Part shown: piece by piece, positions 8,879-17,134 of the stretch | Position numbering within the stretch: the first letter of the stretch is position 1 | How the letters are laid out: each line of letters begins with the position of its first letter | Source of the DNA: Burkholderia sp. FERM BP-3421 | GTDB lineage: Bacteria > Pseudomonadota > Gammaproteobacteria > Burkholderiales > Burkholderiaceae | Assembly (NCBI RefSeq): GCF_028657905.1 | Contig: NZ_CP117782.1 | Span: forward strand, 248,001 to 312,000 | Length of the DNA: 64,000 nt | Direction: 5' to 3' | The notes under the pieces: generated by a model | The model's database searches: none | Told to the model about the DNA's origin: nothing | The model's input: only the letters and a program-made list of their open reading frames with translations | Position numbers and translations under genes: made by a program

Positions 8879-10165
8879 TTACGCGTATGCGGGGCGGTGC
8901 TGGCCGACGGTCTCGCGCAGGTAGCGATGCACCGACAGGTCGTCCGCCTGGATCGCGGGCTTCTTGCCCGACATCAGGTCGGCGAGCAGCTGGCCCGAAC
9001 CGCAGGACATGGTCCAGCCGAGCGTGCCGTGGCCCGTGTTCAGGAACAGGTTCGACACCGGCGTGCGGCCGACCACCGGCGTGCCGTCCGGCGTCATCGG
9101 ACGCAGGCCGGTCCAGAAGGTCGCCTTCGAGGTGTCGCCGCCGCCCGGGAAGAGGTCGTTGACGCACATTTCGAGCGTCTCGCGACGCGCTTCGAGCAGC
9201 CGCCTGTCGAAGCCGACGATCTCCGCCATGCCGCCCACACGGATGCGCTGGTCGAAGCGGGTGATCGCGATCTTGTAGGTCTCGTCGAGTACGGTCGAGA
9301 TCGGCGCGGCGGCCGTATCGACGATCGGCGCGGTGATCGAATAGCCCTTCAGCGGATAGACCGGGATCTTCACGAGATTCGCGAGCAGCGCGGTCGAGTA
9401 GGAGCCGAGCGCCACCACGTAGGCGTCGCCGCGCACCATCTCGGCGCCGCACTGCACGCCGGCGATCTTGCCGCCCGCCACGGCGAGCGCGTCGATCGGC
9501 GTGTTGTAGCGGAACTTCACGCCGAGCGACTCCGCGAGCGCGGCGAGGCGCGTCGTGAACAGCTGGCAGTCGCCGGTTTCGTCGCCCGGCAGCCGCAGGC
9601 CGCCCGTGAGCTTGCGCGACACCGCGGCGAGCGCGGGTTCGGCGCGGCCCAGTTCGGCGGGCGACAGCAGTTCGTACGGGACATTCGCGTCTTGGAGCAC
9701 CGCGATGTCCTTCGCGGCGCCGTCGAGCTGCTGCTGGGTGCGGAACACCTGCAGCGTGCCGCCCGTGCGGCCTTCATATTCGATACCGGTGTCGGTGCGC
9801 AGCGCCTGCAGGCATTCGCGGCTGTATTCCGCGAGCCGCACCATGCGGCCCTTGTTCTCGGCGTAGCGCGCCTCGGTGCAGTTGCGCAGCATCTGCCACA
9901 TCCATTGCAGCTGGAAGCGGGTGCCGTCGAGGCGGATCGCGAGCGGCGCGTGCTTCTGGAACATCCACTTGACGGCCTTCAGCGGCACGCCCGGCGCGGC
10001 CCACGGCGCGGCGTAGCCCGGCGAGATCTGGCCGGCGTTCGCGAAGCTGGTTTCGAGCGCCGGGCCGACCTCGCGATCGATCACAGTGACTTCATGGCCG
10101 GCGCGCGCCAGATAATAGGCGCTTGCCACGCCGACCACACCGCTGCCCAAGATCACCACACGCAT
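8879..10165 (-). CDS. dadA: D-amino acid dehydrogenase, small subunit DadA
   Basis: This 428-residue FAD enzyme oxidises D-amino acids, chiefly D-alanine, to the keto acid, feeding electrons to the respiratory chain at the inner membrane. MRVVILGSGVVGVASAYYL is the Rossmann FAD-binding start. TSFANAGQISPGYAAPWAAPG is the family signature around residues 40-60. The end (GHGTLGWTMSCGSGQLLADL) is the conserved C-terminal FAD contact. It is divergent from an Lrp-type regulator with a 135-base gap, the arrangement expected for alanine-responsive control. Confidence 0.96.
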   Translation of the reverse strand: MRVVILGSGVVGVASAYYLARAGHEVTVIDREVGPALETSFANAGQISPGYAAPWAAPGVPLKAVKWMFQKHAPLAIRLDGTRFQLQWMWQMLRNCTEARYAENKGRMVRLAEYSRECLQALRTDTGIEYEGRTGGTLQVFRTQQQLDGAAKDIAVLQDANVPYELLSPAELGRAEPALAAVSRKLTGGLRLPGDETGDCQLFTTRLAALAESLGVKFRYNTPIDALAVAGGKIAGVQCGAEMVRGDAYVVALGSYSTALLANLVKIPVYPLKGYSITAPIVDTAAAPISTVLDETYKIAITRFDQRIRVGGMAEIVGFDRRLLEARRETLEMCVNDLFPGGGDTSKATFWTGLRPMTPDGTPVVGRTPVSNLFLNTGHGTLGWTMSCGSGQLLADLMSGKKPAIQADDLSVHRYLRETVGQHRPAYA

Positions 10166-10300
10166 AGCTGCTCCAAGATGGAAGGTCGGGCGGCGCCGGC
10201 GCGATGCGCTGAACCTTCGCTGCCCTAGTTTTTTGCGCTATGGTATTGTCGAATCGCCAGTTTTTGTTATCGTATTTTTTTGATTTTCAGTCGAAACCCA

Positions 10301-10789
10301 ATGAGAACTCAACGCCAACCGGTGCGCGCGCTCGACAAGCTCGACCGCCGCATCCTGAAGCTGTTGCAGGACGACGGTCGCATGGCGATGAAGGACCTCG
10401 CCGAGCAGGTCGGCCTGACGGTCACGCCATGCATCGAACGGGTGCGCCGGATGGAGCGCGACGGCGTGATCACCGGCTACCACGCGCGGGTCGATCCGGG
10501 GCAGCTGGGCGCCGCGCTGCTGGTGTTCGTCGAGATCACGCTGGACCACAAGAACGGCAGCATGTTCGAGCAATTCCGGCGGGAGGTCATGAAGATCGAC
10601 GAGGTGCTCGAGTGCCATCTGGTGTCGGGGGATTTCGACTACCTGATCAAGGCGCGCATCGGCGAGATGGCCGACTATCGGAAGCTGCTCGGCGATATCC
10701 TGCTGCAGCTGCCCGGGGCCGTGCAGTCGAAGAGTTATGTCGTGATGGAGGAGATCAAGGAGACGCTGACGATCTCGGTCGACGAGTAG
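10301..10789 (+). CDS. Lrp/AsnC-family regulator, probable activator of dadA
   Basis: This 162-residue protein has an N-terminal winged HTH (LDKLDRRILKLLQDDGRMAM to about residue 60) and a C-terminal RAM effector domain (LVFVEITLDHKN to SKSYVVMEEIKE). ATG 10301 is taken because the family begins a few residues before the LDKLDRRIL helix. An upstream in-frame start at 10280 would add seven residues. Being divergent from dadA, it is probably the Lrp-like regulator that responds to alanine or leucine; that target is inferred from position. Confidence 0.9.
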   Translation: MRTQRQPVRALDKLDRRILKLLQDDGRMAMKDLAEQVGLTVTPCIERVRRMERDGVITGYHARVDPGQLGAALLVFVEITLDHKNGSMFEQFRREVMKIDEVLECHLVSGDFDYLIKARIGEMADYRKLLGDILLQLPGAVQSKSYVVMEEIKETLTISVDE

Positions 10790-10799
10790 GCGGGCGGAC

Positions 10800-10828
10800 T
10801 TGGCATCGTTGCGTTAATACTGTATAAA
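10800..10828 (+). promoter_or_regulatory. sigma-70 promoter of the radical SAM gene
   Basis: TTGGCA (10800-10805), a 17-base spacer and TATAAA (10823-10828) form a well-spaced promoter. Its -10 lies inside the LexA box, so LexA would block RNA polymerase directly. Confidence 0.6.
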
Positions 10829-10837
10829 TATCCAGTA
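10818..10837. promoter_or_regulatory. LexA (SOS) box
   Basis: TACTGTATAAATATCCAGTA matches the E. coli consensus (TACTGTATATATATACAGTA) at 18 of 20 positions. The palindrome extends outward to TAATACTG...CAGTATTA. It is 45 bases before the ATG at 10882 and overlaps the -10 element. Confidence 0.85.
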
Positions 10838-10881
10838 TTAACGAAGGCGTGTTGGCGGCTCCGGCCGCATCCAGGTGCGTG

Positions 10882-12027
10882 ATGAGCGATCGATCCGATG
10901 TCGAGTACCCGATTGCGCCGCCCGCGCCCCGCAAGGGGCGCGGGGCGGTCGGCAATCTGCAGGGGCGTTACGAGGTGCTGCAGCGCGAGCAGGTCGACGA
11001 CGGCTGGACGCCATCCGACGACGAACTGCCGCCCGCGCTGCGCACGCAGGTGTTCGAGGAGCGCGCGAAGAGCATCCTCACGCGCAATGCGTCGCCGGAC
11101 ATTCCATTCAGCGTGTCGCTCAACCCGTACCGGGGGTGCGAGCATGGCTGCATCTATTGCTTCGCGCGGCCGACGCATAGCTATCTGGGTCTGTCGCCGG
11201 GGCTCGATTTCGAAAGCCGCCTCTATGCGAAGGTGAACGCAGCCGAATTGCTCAAGCGCGAATTCGCGAAGAAGCACTACATCCCCGAGCCCATCGCGCT
11301 CGGCGTCAGCACCGACGCCTACCAGCCGGTCGAGCGCGACCTGCGCATCACGCGGCAGGTCATCCAGGTGATGCACGACCACGGGCAGCCGTTCGCGGCG
11401 ATCACGAAATCCTCGCTGATCGAGCGCGATCTCGATCTGCTCGCGCCGATGGCCGCGCGCGGGCAGGTGATGGCCGCGGTCACCATCACGACGCTCGATG
11501 CCGAACTCGCGCGTGCGCTCGAGCCGCGGGCCGCGACGCCCGCGCGGCGGCTGCGCACGATCCGCGCCTTGCGCGACGCGGGCGTGCCGGTCGGCGTCAG
11601 CATCGCGCCCGTGATCCCGTTCGTCACCGAGCCCGATCTCGAGCGCGTACTGGAGGCGTGCGCGGAAGCGGGCGCGACGCATGCGAGCTATATCGTGCTG
11701 CGCCTGCCCTGGGAGGTCGCCCCCCTGTTCAAGGAGTGGCTGGCCGCGCATTTCCCGGATCGCGCGGACCGAGTGATGAGCCGCGTGCGCGACATGCGCG
11801 GCGGCAAGGATTACGAGTCGGCGTTCGGCCAGCGGATGAAGGGGGAAGGGATCTGGGCCGACCTGTTGAGGCAGCGCTTCCAGCAGGCGGTCAAGCGGCT
11901 CGGCTTGAACGTGCGCCGGGGCGGCGCGCTCGACATGTCGTTGTTCAGGATGCCGGACAAGCCGCGTGCGGCGGCGCCGTTCAAGGCGGCGCGCGACGCT
12001 GCGCAATTGAGCCTGTTTTCCGAGTAG
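10882..12027 (+). CDS. PA0069-family radical SAM protein (spore-photoproduct-lyase-like)
   Basis: The protein is 381 residues from ATG 10882; an alternative in-frame start at 10849 adds 11. NPYRGCEHGCIYCFARPTH contains the CxxxCxxC cluster that binds a 4Fe-4S centre and SAM. The rest is a TIM-barrel of the SplB-related group (GVSTDAYQPVERDL, ITKSSLIERDLDLL, SIAPVIPFV). Known relatives are called PA0069 or Rv2578c family and have no agreed function. The LexA box directly upstream argues for a role in the DNA-damage response, possibly repair of a photoproduct; that is inference. Confidence 0.88.
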   Translation: MSDRSDVEYPIAPPAPRKGRGAVGNLQGRYEVLQREQVDDGWTPSDDELPPALRTQVFEERAKSILTRNASPDIPFSVSLNPYRGCEHGCIYCFARPTHSYLGLSPGLDFESRLYAKVNAAELLKREFAKKHYIPEPIALGVSTDAYQPVERDLRITRQVIQVMHDHGQPFAAITKSSLIERDLDLLAPMAARGQVMAAVTITTLDAELARALEPRAATPARRLRTIRALRDAGVPVGVSIAPVIPFVTEPDLERVLEACAEAGATHASYIVLRLPWEVAPLFKEWLAAHFPDRADRVMSRVRDMRGGKDYESAFGQRMKGEGIWADLLRQRFQQAVKRLGLNVRRGGALDMSLFRMPDKPRAAAPFKAARDAAQLSLFSE

Positions 12028-12068
12028 CGCGCTTGCCCGTGAAGGGCGGATGCCGGCGGGCGCGCCGC

Positions 12069-12527
12069 TTACTGCGAAAGCTGCTTTGCCGCTTCGACCT
12101 GGGCCTCGAAGTAGGTTTGGAACGACAGGGCGAGGGCCGTCATCAGCAGAAACGCGCCGATCAGCAGCGAAAAGATCACGATGAAGATCACGGTCCAGCC
12201 GGAGCGGCTGTGGCGGCCGGTTTCCGCATTGAATTGCGCATCCCATTTCTCGTCGGGGCGCAGGCCGTAGACGAGCGCCGCGAGGAACGCCGCGAACAGC
12301 GAGATCGCGCCCGGTGCCGCCAGCCACCAGCCGAGCGTCGCGCTGCGCTGCGAATCGATCAGCAGCAGGATGCCCGGGATGCCGATCAGCGTGCCGAGCA
12401 GGTGCGCCCAGCCGGCGAGATCGCGCCAGCCGTACAGATAGAAGCGATGCGCGCCGAGCGAGCCGAGCAGGAAGGCGAGCGCGGCCGTGAGGGTCTTGGA
12501 GCGGAAACGGGGCGGGCGGCTGGACAT
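12069..12527 (-). CDS. TM2 domain-containing membrane protein
   Basis: A 152-residue protein from ATG 12527 (MSSRPPRFRSKT). An earlier start would add 19 residues of poor quality. KTLTAALAFLLGSLGAHRFYLYG is a classic TM2 first helix with its G-x-H-R-F-Y turn, followed by further membrane segments at GTLIGIPGILLLI and in the C-terminal half (VIFIVIFSLLIGAFLLMTAL). It is an inner-membrane protein of unknown function and sits downstream of the sugar dehydrogenase gene on the same strand. Confidence 0.8.
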   Translation of the reverse strand: MSSRPPRFRSKTLTAALAFLLGSLGAHRFYLYGWRDLAGWAHLLGTLIGIPGILLLIDSQRSATLGWWLAAPGAISLFAAFLAALVYGLRPDEKWDAQFNAETGRHSRSGWTVIFIVIFSLLIGAFLLMTALALSFQTYFEAQVEAAKQLSQ

Positions 12528-12624
12528 GGGCGGGCGATGTGTCGACTGGGGGAGGGCCGCGCGGCGCGGCGAACGGGCTGGCATTCTACGATGCGAGGCT
12601 GCGCGCGGTCACGCCCGTGCTGCG

Positions 12625-13770
12625 TCAAGGTGCCGCATAGGTGACCCGGTAGATCGCGCCGGCGTGGTCGTCGCTGACGAGCAGGGAGCCGTCGGGCAGC
12701 GGCAGCACGTCGGCCGGCCGGCCCCAGGCGCTGTCGTCGGCGCCGAGCCATCCGGCGATGAACACTTCCTGGCGCGCGCGCTGGCCATCCGCGCCCGCGG
12801 TCACCCGCACCACGCGATAGCCGACCTTGCGGCTGCGGTTCCATGAGCCATGCTCGGCGATGAAGATGCTGTTGCGATAGCTGGCCGGGAACATCGCGCC
12901 GGTATAGAAGCGCATGCCGAGGGCCGCCACGTGGGCGCCGAGCTTCAGCGCGGGCGGCGCGTAGCGCGCGCAGTCGTGGCCCTGGCCGAATTCCGGGTCC
13001 GGCACATCGCCCGCATGGCAGAACGGATAGCCGAAATCGAGTCCCGCGCGCGGCGCGCGGTTCAGCGTGTCGTCGGGGCGATCGTCGCCGAGCAGGTCGC
13101 GGCCGTTGTCGGTGAACCAGAGCGCGTGCGTGACCGGGTGCCACGCGAAGCCGACCGAATTGCGCACGCCGCGCACGTAAGGCTCGTACCCACTGCCGTC
13201 GGGGTTCATGCGCCCGATCATCGCGTAGCGGTCGCGGTCCGCGAGACAGATATTGCAGGGCGCGCCGGTCGGCACGTACAGCTTGCCGTCGGGGCCGAAC
13301 GCGATGAACTTCCAGCCGTGATGGCGTTCGGTCGGCAGCGCGTCGGTCACGACGGCCGGTTCGGGCGGCGCGGCGAGCCGGTTGTCGATCCCGTCGAAGC
13401 GCAGGATGCGCGAGATCGCCGATACATAGAGATCGCCGTTCCGATAGGCGACGCCGACCGGCATCGAGAGCCCCGAGGCGATCACCTGGTGCGCGGCGAC
13501 CCGGCCGTCCCGCAGCGTCAGCGCGTGCACGCGACCGTCGGTGCTGCCCACGTACAGGATGCCGCGCGGCGACCAGGCCATCTCGCGTGCGGTCGGCACG
13601 TCGTCGGCCAGCACCTCGACGTGGAAGCCGGGCGGCAGGGTCAGGCGCTCGATGGGCAAGGCGGCGCGCGCGAGCGACGCGGCGAACATCAGGCAAAGCA
13701 GAGCGGGGCGCAGCCGCGAGGCGCGCAACAGGGGGCGGGCTGCCTGACGGCGCGTGGATTTCAGGCGCAT
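12625..13770 (-). CDS. PQQ-dependent sugar dehydrogenase family protein (sorbosone/glucose dehydrogenase fold), exported
   Basis: The 381-residue product starts at ATG 13770 (MRLKSTRRQ) and has a signal peptide ending near ASLARA, giving a periplasmic mature protein that begins LPIERL. The six-bladed propeller repeats include DGKLYVPTGAPCNICLADRD, NSVGFAWHPVTHALWFTDNG, LDFGYPFCHAGDVPDPEFG and FIAEHGSWNR. This matches the L-sorbosone/glucose dehydrogenase group, which oxidises aldoses with PQQ; the true substrate is unknown. Four cysteines in two pairs suggest disulphides. Confidence 0.85.
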   Translation of the reverse strand: MRLKSTRRQAARPLLRASRLRPALLCLMFAASLARAALPIERLTLPPGFHVEVLADDVPTAREMAWSPRGILYVGSTDGRVHALTLRDGRVAAHQVIASGLSMPVGVAYRNGDLYVSAISRILRFDGIDNRLAAPPEPAVVTDALPTERHHGWKFIAFGPDGKLYVPTGAPCNICLADRDRYAMIGRMNPDGSGYEPYVRGVRNSVGFAWHPVTHALWFTDNGRDLLGDDRPDDTLNRAPRAGLDFGYPFCHAGDVPDPEFGQGHDCARYAPPALKLGAHVAALGMRFYTGAMFPASYRNSIFIAEHGSWNRSRKVGYRVVRVTAGADGQRARQEVFIAGWLGADDSAWGRPADVLPLPDGSLLVSDDHAGAIYRVTYAAP

Positions 13771-13873
13771 GACGAATAACGGGGAAGGAGCAACCAGGAT
13801 CGCATCATGGGAAAATTGTAAGTCTGTTGTTCGGCCGCCGGGCGGCCGTCGGCGCATTTTGTGCGGTAAGTGT

Positions 13874-13902
13874 TTGTTGTGCCTCTTGTTTCCCGCTATA
13901 AT
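13874..13902 (+). promoter_or_regulatory. sigma-70 promoter of the rpsP operon
   Basis: TTGTTG (13874-13879), a 17-base spacer and a perfect TATAAT (13897-13902) lie 46 bases before the rpsP ATG. Confidence 0.7.
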
Positions 13903-13948
13903 CCCGTGTTTCAGTAGTTTCGAACCCGGTTTACCCGAAGGATTTCAT

Positions 13949-14203
13949 ATGGTCATCATCCGTCTGGCTCGCGGCGGCTCGAAGAAGCGCCCGTTCTACA
14001 ACATCGTCGCAACCGATTCGCGTAACCGTCGTGACGGCCGCTTCATCGAGCGCGTCGGCTTCTACAACCCGGTTGCCGAGAAGGGCGAAGCACTGCGTAT
14101 CGTGCAAGATCGTCTGGCGTACTGGCAAGGCGTGGGCGCGCAGCTGTCGCCGACCGTCGAGCGTCTCGTCAAGCAAGCGCAAAAGGCGCAGCCGGCTGCC
14201 TAA
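13949..14203 (+). CDS. rpsP: 30S ribosomal protein S16
   Basis: S16 (84 residues) begins MVIIRLARGGSKKRPFYNIV and contains the family pattern NRRDGRFIERVGFYNP. The ATG at 13949 follows GAAGGA. It is the first gene of rpsP-rimM-trmD-rplS, the standard operon joining two ribosomal proteins to an assembly factor and a tRNA methyltransferase. Confidence 0.98.
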   Translation: MVIIRLARGGSKKRPFYNIVATDSRNRRDGRFIERVGFYNPVAEKGEALRIVQDRLAYWQGVGAQLSPTVERLVKQAQKAQPAA

Positions 14204-14245
14204 CATGGCGCGGTTTGCCGGACGTGCCGTCCGAGAGGTTTGCTG

Positions 14246-14929
14246 ATGTCGGATCACGATTCCGGTAGCGCCAAGGGCGCGCGCGGGCGAACGCCGTTTG
14301 GCGTGTTCGTCCGCAAGCCCGTCGAGCGCGCGTCCGAACAGGGCGTCGCGGGCGGGGAACACACGAGCGTCGAGACGGCGCAGGCCTGGCCCGACGATGC
14401 GGTCGAGGTCGGCGCGGTCGTCGATGCGTACGGCCTCAAGGGCTGGGTCAGGATTGCGGCCCATGCCGGGGCGGGGCGAGGCGGCGATGCGCTCCTCAAG
14501 GCCCGTCACTGGTGGCTGGAGCAGAAGGGCGGTGCGCGTGCCGGCATGCGCGTGTCCCAGGCGAAGACGCATGGCGACTCGGTCGTCGCGCATCTCGCCG
14601 GCCTGGATGACCGCGATGCGGCGCTGGCGATGCGCGGTACGCGCGTGTTCGTGGGCCGCGGCGATTTTCCGGCGCTGGCCGCCGATGAATTCTACTGGGT
14701 GGATCTGATCGGTCTCGACGTCGTCAACGAAGCGGGTGTTGCGCTTGGCGAGGTCGCCGACATGATCGACAACAGCGTGCATTCGATCATGCGGATCACC
14801 TACCCGTCGACCGGCAAGGATGGTCGGCCGGTGACCGGCGAGCGGCTGATCCCGTTCGTCGGCGTGTATGTCAAGACGGTGGATCAGGCGGCGCGGCGGA
14901 TCGTGGTCGACTGGGAAGCCGATTACTGA
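14246..14929 (+). CDS. rimM: 16S rRNA processing protein RimM
   Basis: RimM assists maturation of the 30S head and binds S19. The product is 227 residues, about 50 longer than E. coli RimM. The extra part is an N-terminal extension (SAKGARGRTPFGVFVRKPVE) seen in Burkholderia relatives. The conserved core starts near VEVGAVVDAYGLKGWVRIAA, and the PRC-barrel domain contains FYWVDLIGLDVVNEAG and ERLIPFVGVYVKTVD. ATG 14246 is preferred over TTG 14240 because GAGAGG sits at the proper distance. Confidence 0.95.
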   Translation: MSDHDSGSAKGARGRTPFGVFVRKPVERASEQGVAGGEHTSVETAQAWPDDAVEVGAVVDAYGLKGWVRIAAHAGAGRGGDALLKARHWWLEQKGGARAGMRVSQAKTHGDSVVAHLAGLDDRDAALAMRGTRVFVGRGDFPALAADEFYWVDLIGLDVVNEAGVALGEVADMIDNSVHSIMRITYPSTGKDGRPVTGERLIPFVGVYVKTVDQAARRIVVDWEADY

Positions 14930-14954
14930 AATGAATCAGGCTCAGGAGCGCGCG

Positions 14955-15725
14955 ATGCAGTTCGATGTCGTCACGCTCTTTCCCGAGATGTTTCGTGCGC
15001 TGACCGAGTGGGGCATCACGAGCCGCGCGGTGAAGCAGGGGCGTTTCGGTTTGCGCACGTGGAATCCGCGCGATTTCACGACGGACAACTATCGCACCGT
15101 CGATGATCGTCCGTATGGCGGCGGTCCCGGCATGGTGATGCTGGCCAAGCCGCTCGAGGCGGCGATCGGTGCGGCGAAGGCCGCGCAGGCGGAGCAGGGC
15201 GTGGCGGTGTCGCGGGTGGTCATGATGTCACCGCAAGGCGCACCGCTCACCCACGAGCGCGTGACGCGGATGGCGAATGAGCCCGGCGTCGTGCTGCTGT
15301 GCGGCCGCTACGAGGCGATCGACCAGCGTCTGCTCGATCGCTGTGTCGACGAGGAAATCAGCCTCGGCGATTTCGTGCTGTCGGGCGGCGAATTGCCGGC
15401 GATGGCGCTGATGGACGCGGTGGTCCGGCTGCTGCCCGGCGTGCTCAATGATGCACAGTCGGCGGTGCAGGACAGTTTCGTGGACGGCCTGCTCGATTGT
15501 CCGCACTACACGCGCCCCGAGGAGTACGAGGGCGAGCGGGTGCCGGACGTGCTGCTCGGCGGCCATCACGCGGAAATCGAGCGCTGGCGTCGCCAGCAGG
15601 CGTTGAGCAATACGCTGAAGAAGCGTCCGGACCTGATCGTCCAGGCGCGTCGCAACAAGTTGTTGAGCCGGGCCGATGAGGCGTGGCTCGCAAGTTTCCC
15701 GAAGGAAGCGAAGCAGACCTCCTGA
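14955..15725 (+). CDS. trmD: tRNA (guanine-N1)-methyltransferase TrmD
   Basis: TrmD makes m1G37 in tRNAs to prevent +1 frameshifting. From ATG 14955 (MQFDVVTLFPEMF) it is 256 residues, with CAGGAG 7-9 bases upstream. An in-frame ATG at 14931 would give 264 residues and cannot be excluded. DDRPYGGGPGMVM and the trefoil-knot SAM site (LLCGRYEAIDQR, then EISLGDFVLSGGELPAM) are intact, as is the C-terminal tRNA-contact region (NTLKKRPDLI). Confidence 0.97.
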   Translation: MQFDVVTLFPEMFRALTEWGITSRAVKQGRFGLRTWNPRDFTTDNYRTVDDRPYGGGPGMVMLAKPLEAAIGAAKAAQAEQGVAVSRVVMMSPQGAPLTHERVTRMANEPGVVLLCGRYEAIDQRLLDRCVDEEISLGDFVLSGGELPAMALMDAVVRLLPGVLNDAQSAVQDSFVDGLLDCPHYTRPEEYEGERVPDVLLGGHHAEIERWRRQQALSNTLKKRPDLIVQARRNKLLSRADEAWLASFPKEAKQTS

Positions 15726-15861
15726 GGTCGTCTCGCGGATTCGGGACCAGGCGGTGTCGCGGCATGCGTGCCCGGCGCCAGATGTGAATCCATCCTCTAT
15801 CGGGGCCGAGCCGGGTTAACCGCAGGCGCGAACGCCGACATGATGGTTTTAGGAGTCAGTG

Positions 15862-16254
15862 ATGAATCTGATCGCAAAACTTGAGCAGGAAGAAATCGAG
15901 CGCGCGCTCGCAGGCAAGACCATCCCCGAATTCGCCCCCGGCGATACGGTGATCGTGAACGTGAATGTGGTTGAAGGTACCCGCAAGCGCGTCCAGGCCT
16001 ACGAAGGCGTCGTGATCGCGAAGCGCAACCGTGGCCTCAACTCGGCCTTCATCGTCCGCAAGATTTCGTCGGGCGAAGGCGTCGAGCGTACGTTCCAGAC
16101 CTACTCGCCGCTGCTGGCGAGCATCGTCGTGAAGCGTCGCGGTGACGTGCGTCGCGCGAAGCTGTACTACCTGCGCGAGCGTTCGGGCAAGTCGGCCCGG
16201 ATCAAGGAAAAGCTGGTGTCGAAGGATCGCACCGCTGCCGCTCCGCAAGCGTAA
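15862..16254 (+). CDS. rplS: 50S ribosomal protein L19
   Basis: L19 (130 residues) lies at the 30S-50S interface. MNLIAKLEQEEIERAL, FAPGDTVIVNVNVVEGTRKR and the basic AKLYYLRERSGKSARIKEKL are typical. ATG 15862 follows AGGAG at 15851-15855. It is the last gene of the rpsP operon and is followed directly by a terminator. Confidence 0.98.
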   Translation: MNLIAKLEQEEIERALAGKTIPEFAPGDTVIVNVNVVEGTRKRVQAYEGVVIAKRNRGLNSAFIVRKISSGEGVERTFQTYSPLLASIVVKRRGDVRRAKLYYLRERSGKSARIKEKLVSKDRTAAAPQA

Positions 16255-16265
16255 ATGTTGTAAGG

Positions 16266-16292
16266 AAAAAGCACCCTTCCGGGTGCTTTTTT
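16266..16292 (+). terminator. rho-independent terminator after rplS
   Basis: A 6-bp G/C stem extended by A:T pairs (16266-16276 with 16281-16291), loop TTCC, then a run of six T. It closes the rpsP operon. Confidence 0.92.
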
Positions 16293-16341
16293 CATTCCGG
16301 CGCGACAATACGCAGATCCCCGCCCATACGAAGAGCGCCCT

Positions 16342-17022
16342 TTGACCCGCCGCCCGATCATCGATCCCGAAGTTCTGCCCGTCGAAGCCACCGGCAGCGA
16401 TCTGCCCGCCGTGGCCCCCCGCCTCCTGACGCCCGCCGGCCTGCGCGAACGCTTCTCGCAATCGCTCGAATGGAACCGGGAGCCCGACGAAGTGCGCCTG
16501 GACGGCGATCCGCGCAGCGCGGCCGTGCTGGTGCCGTTCGTCGTGCGCGAGCACGGCCTGACCGTGCTGCTGACCCGGCGCACCGCTCATCTCAATGATC
16601 ACGCGGGGCAGATCAGCTTCCCCGGCGGGCGCCGCGAGCCCGACGACGCGGATGCGCGCGCCACCGCGCTGCGCGAGGCGTGGGAGGAGATCGCGCTGGA
16701 CCAGGAGCGGGTCGAGGTGCTGGGCGCGCTGCCCGATTACCTGACGGGGACCGGATTTTGCGTGGCGCCCATCGTCGCGCTCGTGCATCCGCCGTTCACG
16801 GTCCAGGCGGACACCTTCGAAGTCGCCGAGATTTTCGAGGTGCCGCTCGCGTTCCTGATGAATCCTGCCCACCACGAGGTGCGCGTGTTTCGTTGGGAGG
16901 GCGGCGAGCGTCGTTTTTTCGCGATGCCGTATCCGGATGGGCGCGTCGACGGACATTACTTCATCTGGGGCGCAACAGCGGGTATGTTGCGCAATCTTTA
17001 CCGCTTTTTAACGGCTGCCTGA
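16342..17022 (+). CDS. CoA pyrophosphatase, NUDIX family (NudL-like)
   Basis: This 226-residue enzyme probably splits CoA or its derivatives to 3',5'-ADP and phosphopantetheine. LLTRRTAHLNDHAGQISFPG is the UPF0035 motif that marks CoA-specific members. It is followed by the Nudix helix (ALREAWEEIAL). The start is TTG 16342; no ATG or GTG occurs before the conserved domain, and the ribosome-binding site is weak. Relatives lie free in the cytoplasm. Confidence 0.88.
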   Translation: MTRRPIIDPEVLPVEATGSDLPAVAPRLLTPAGLRERFSQSLEWNREPDEVRLDGDPRSAAVLVPFVVREHGLTVLLTRRTAHLNDHAGQISFPGGRREPDDADARATALREAWEEIALDQERVEVLGALPDYLTGTGFCVAPIVALVHPPFTVQADTFEVAEIFEVPLAFLMNPAHHEVRVFRWEGGERRFFAMPYPDGRVDGHYFIWGATAGMLRNLYRFLTAA

Positions 17023-17134
17023 GCATGCCGGTCGCCCGGGCGAGCTTGTCCTGCGGGCGCGGCAGGCCATGCCGGGCGTGGGCTGTGCTATCGTTATGCG
17101 AAAAATCTCATAACGCGGATCGCCCGACTTTCGC

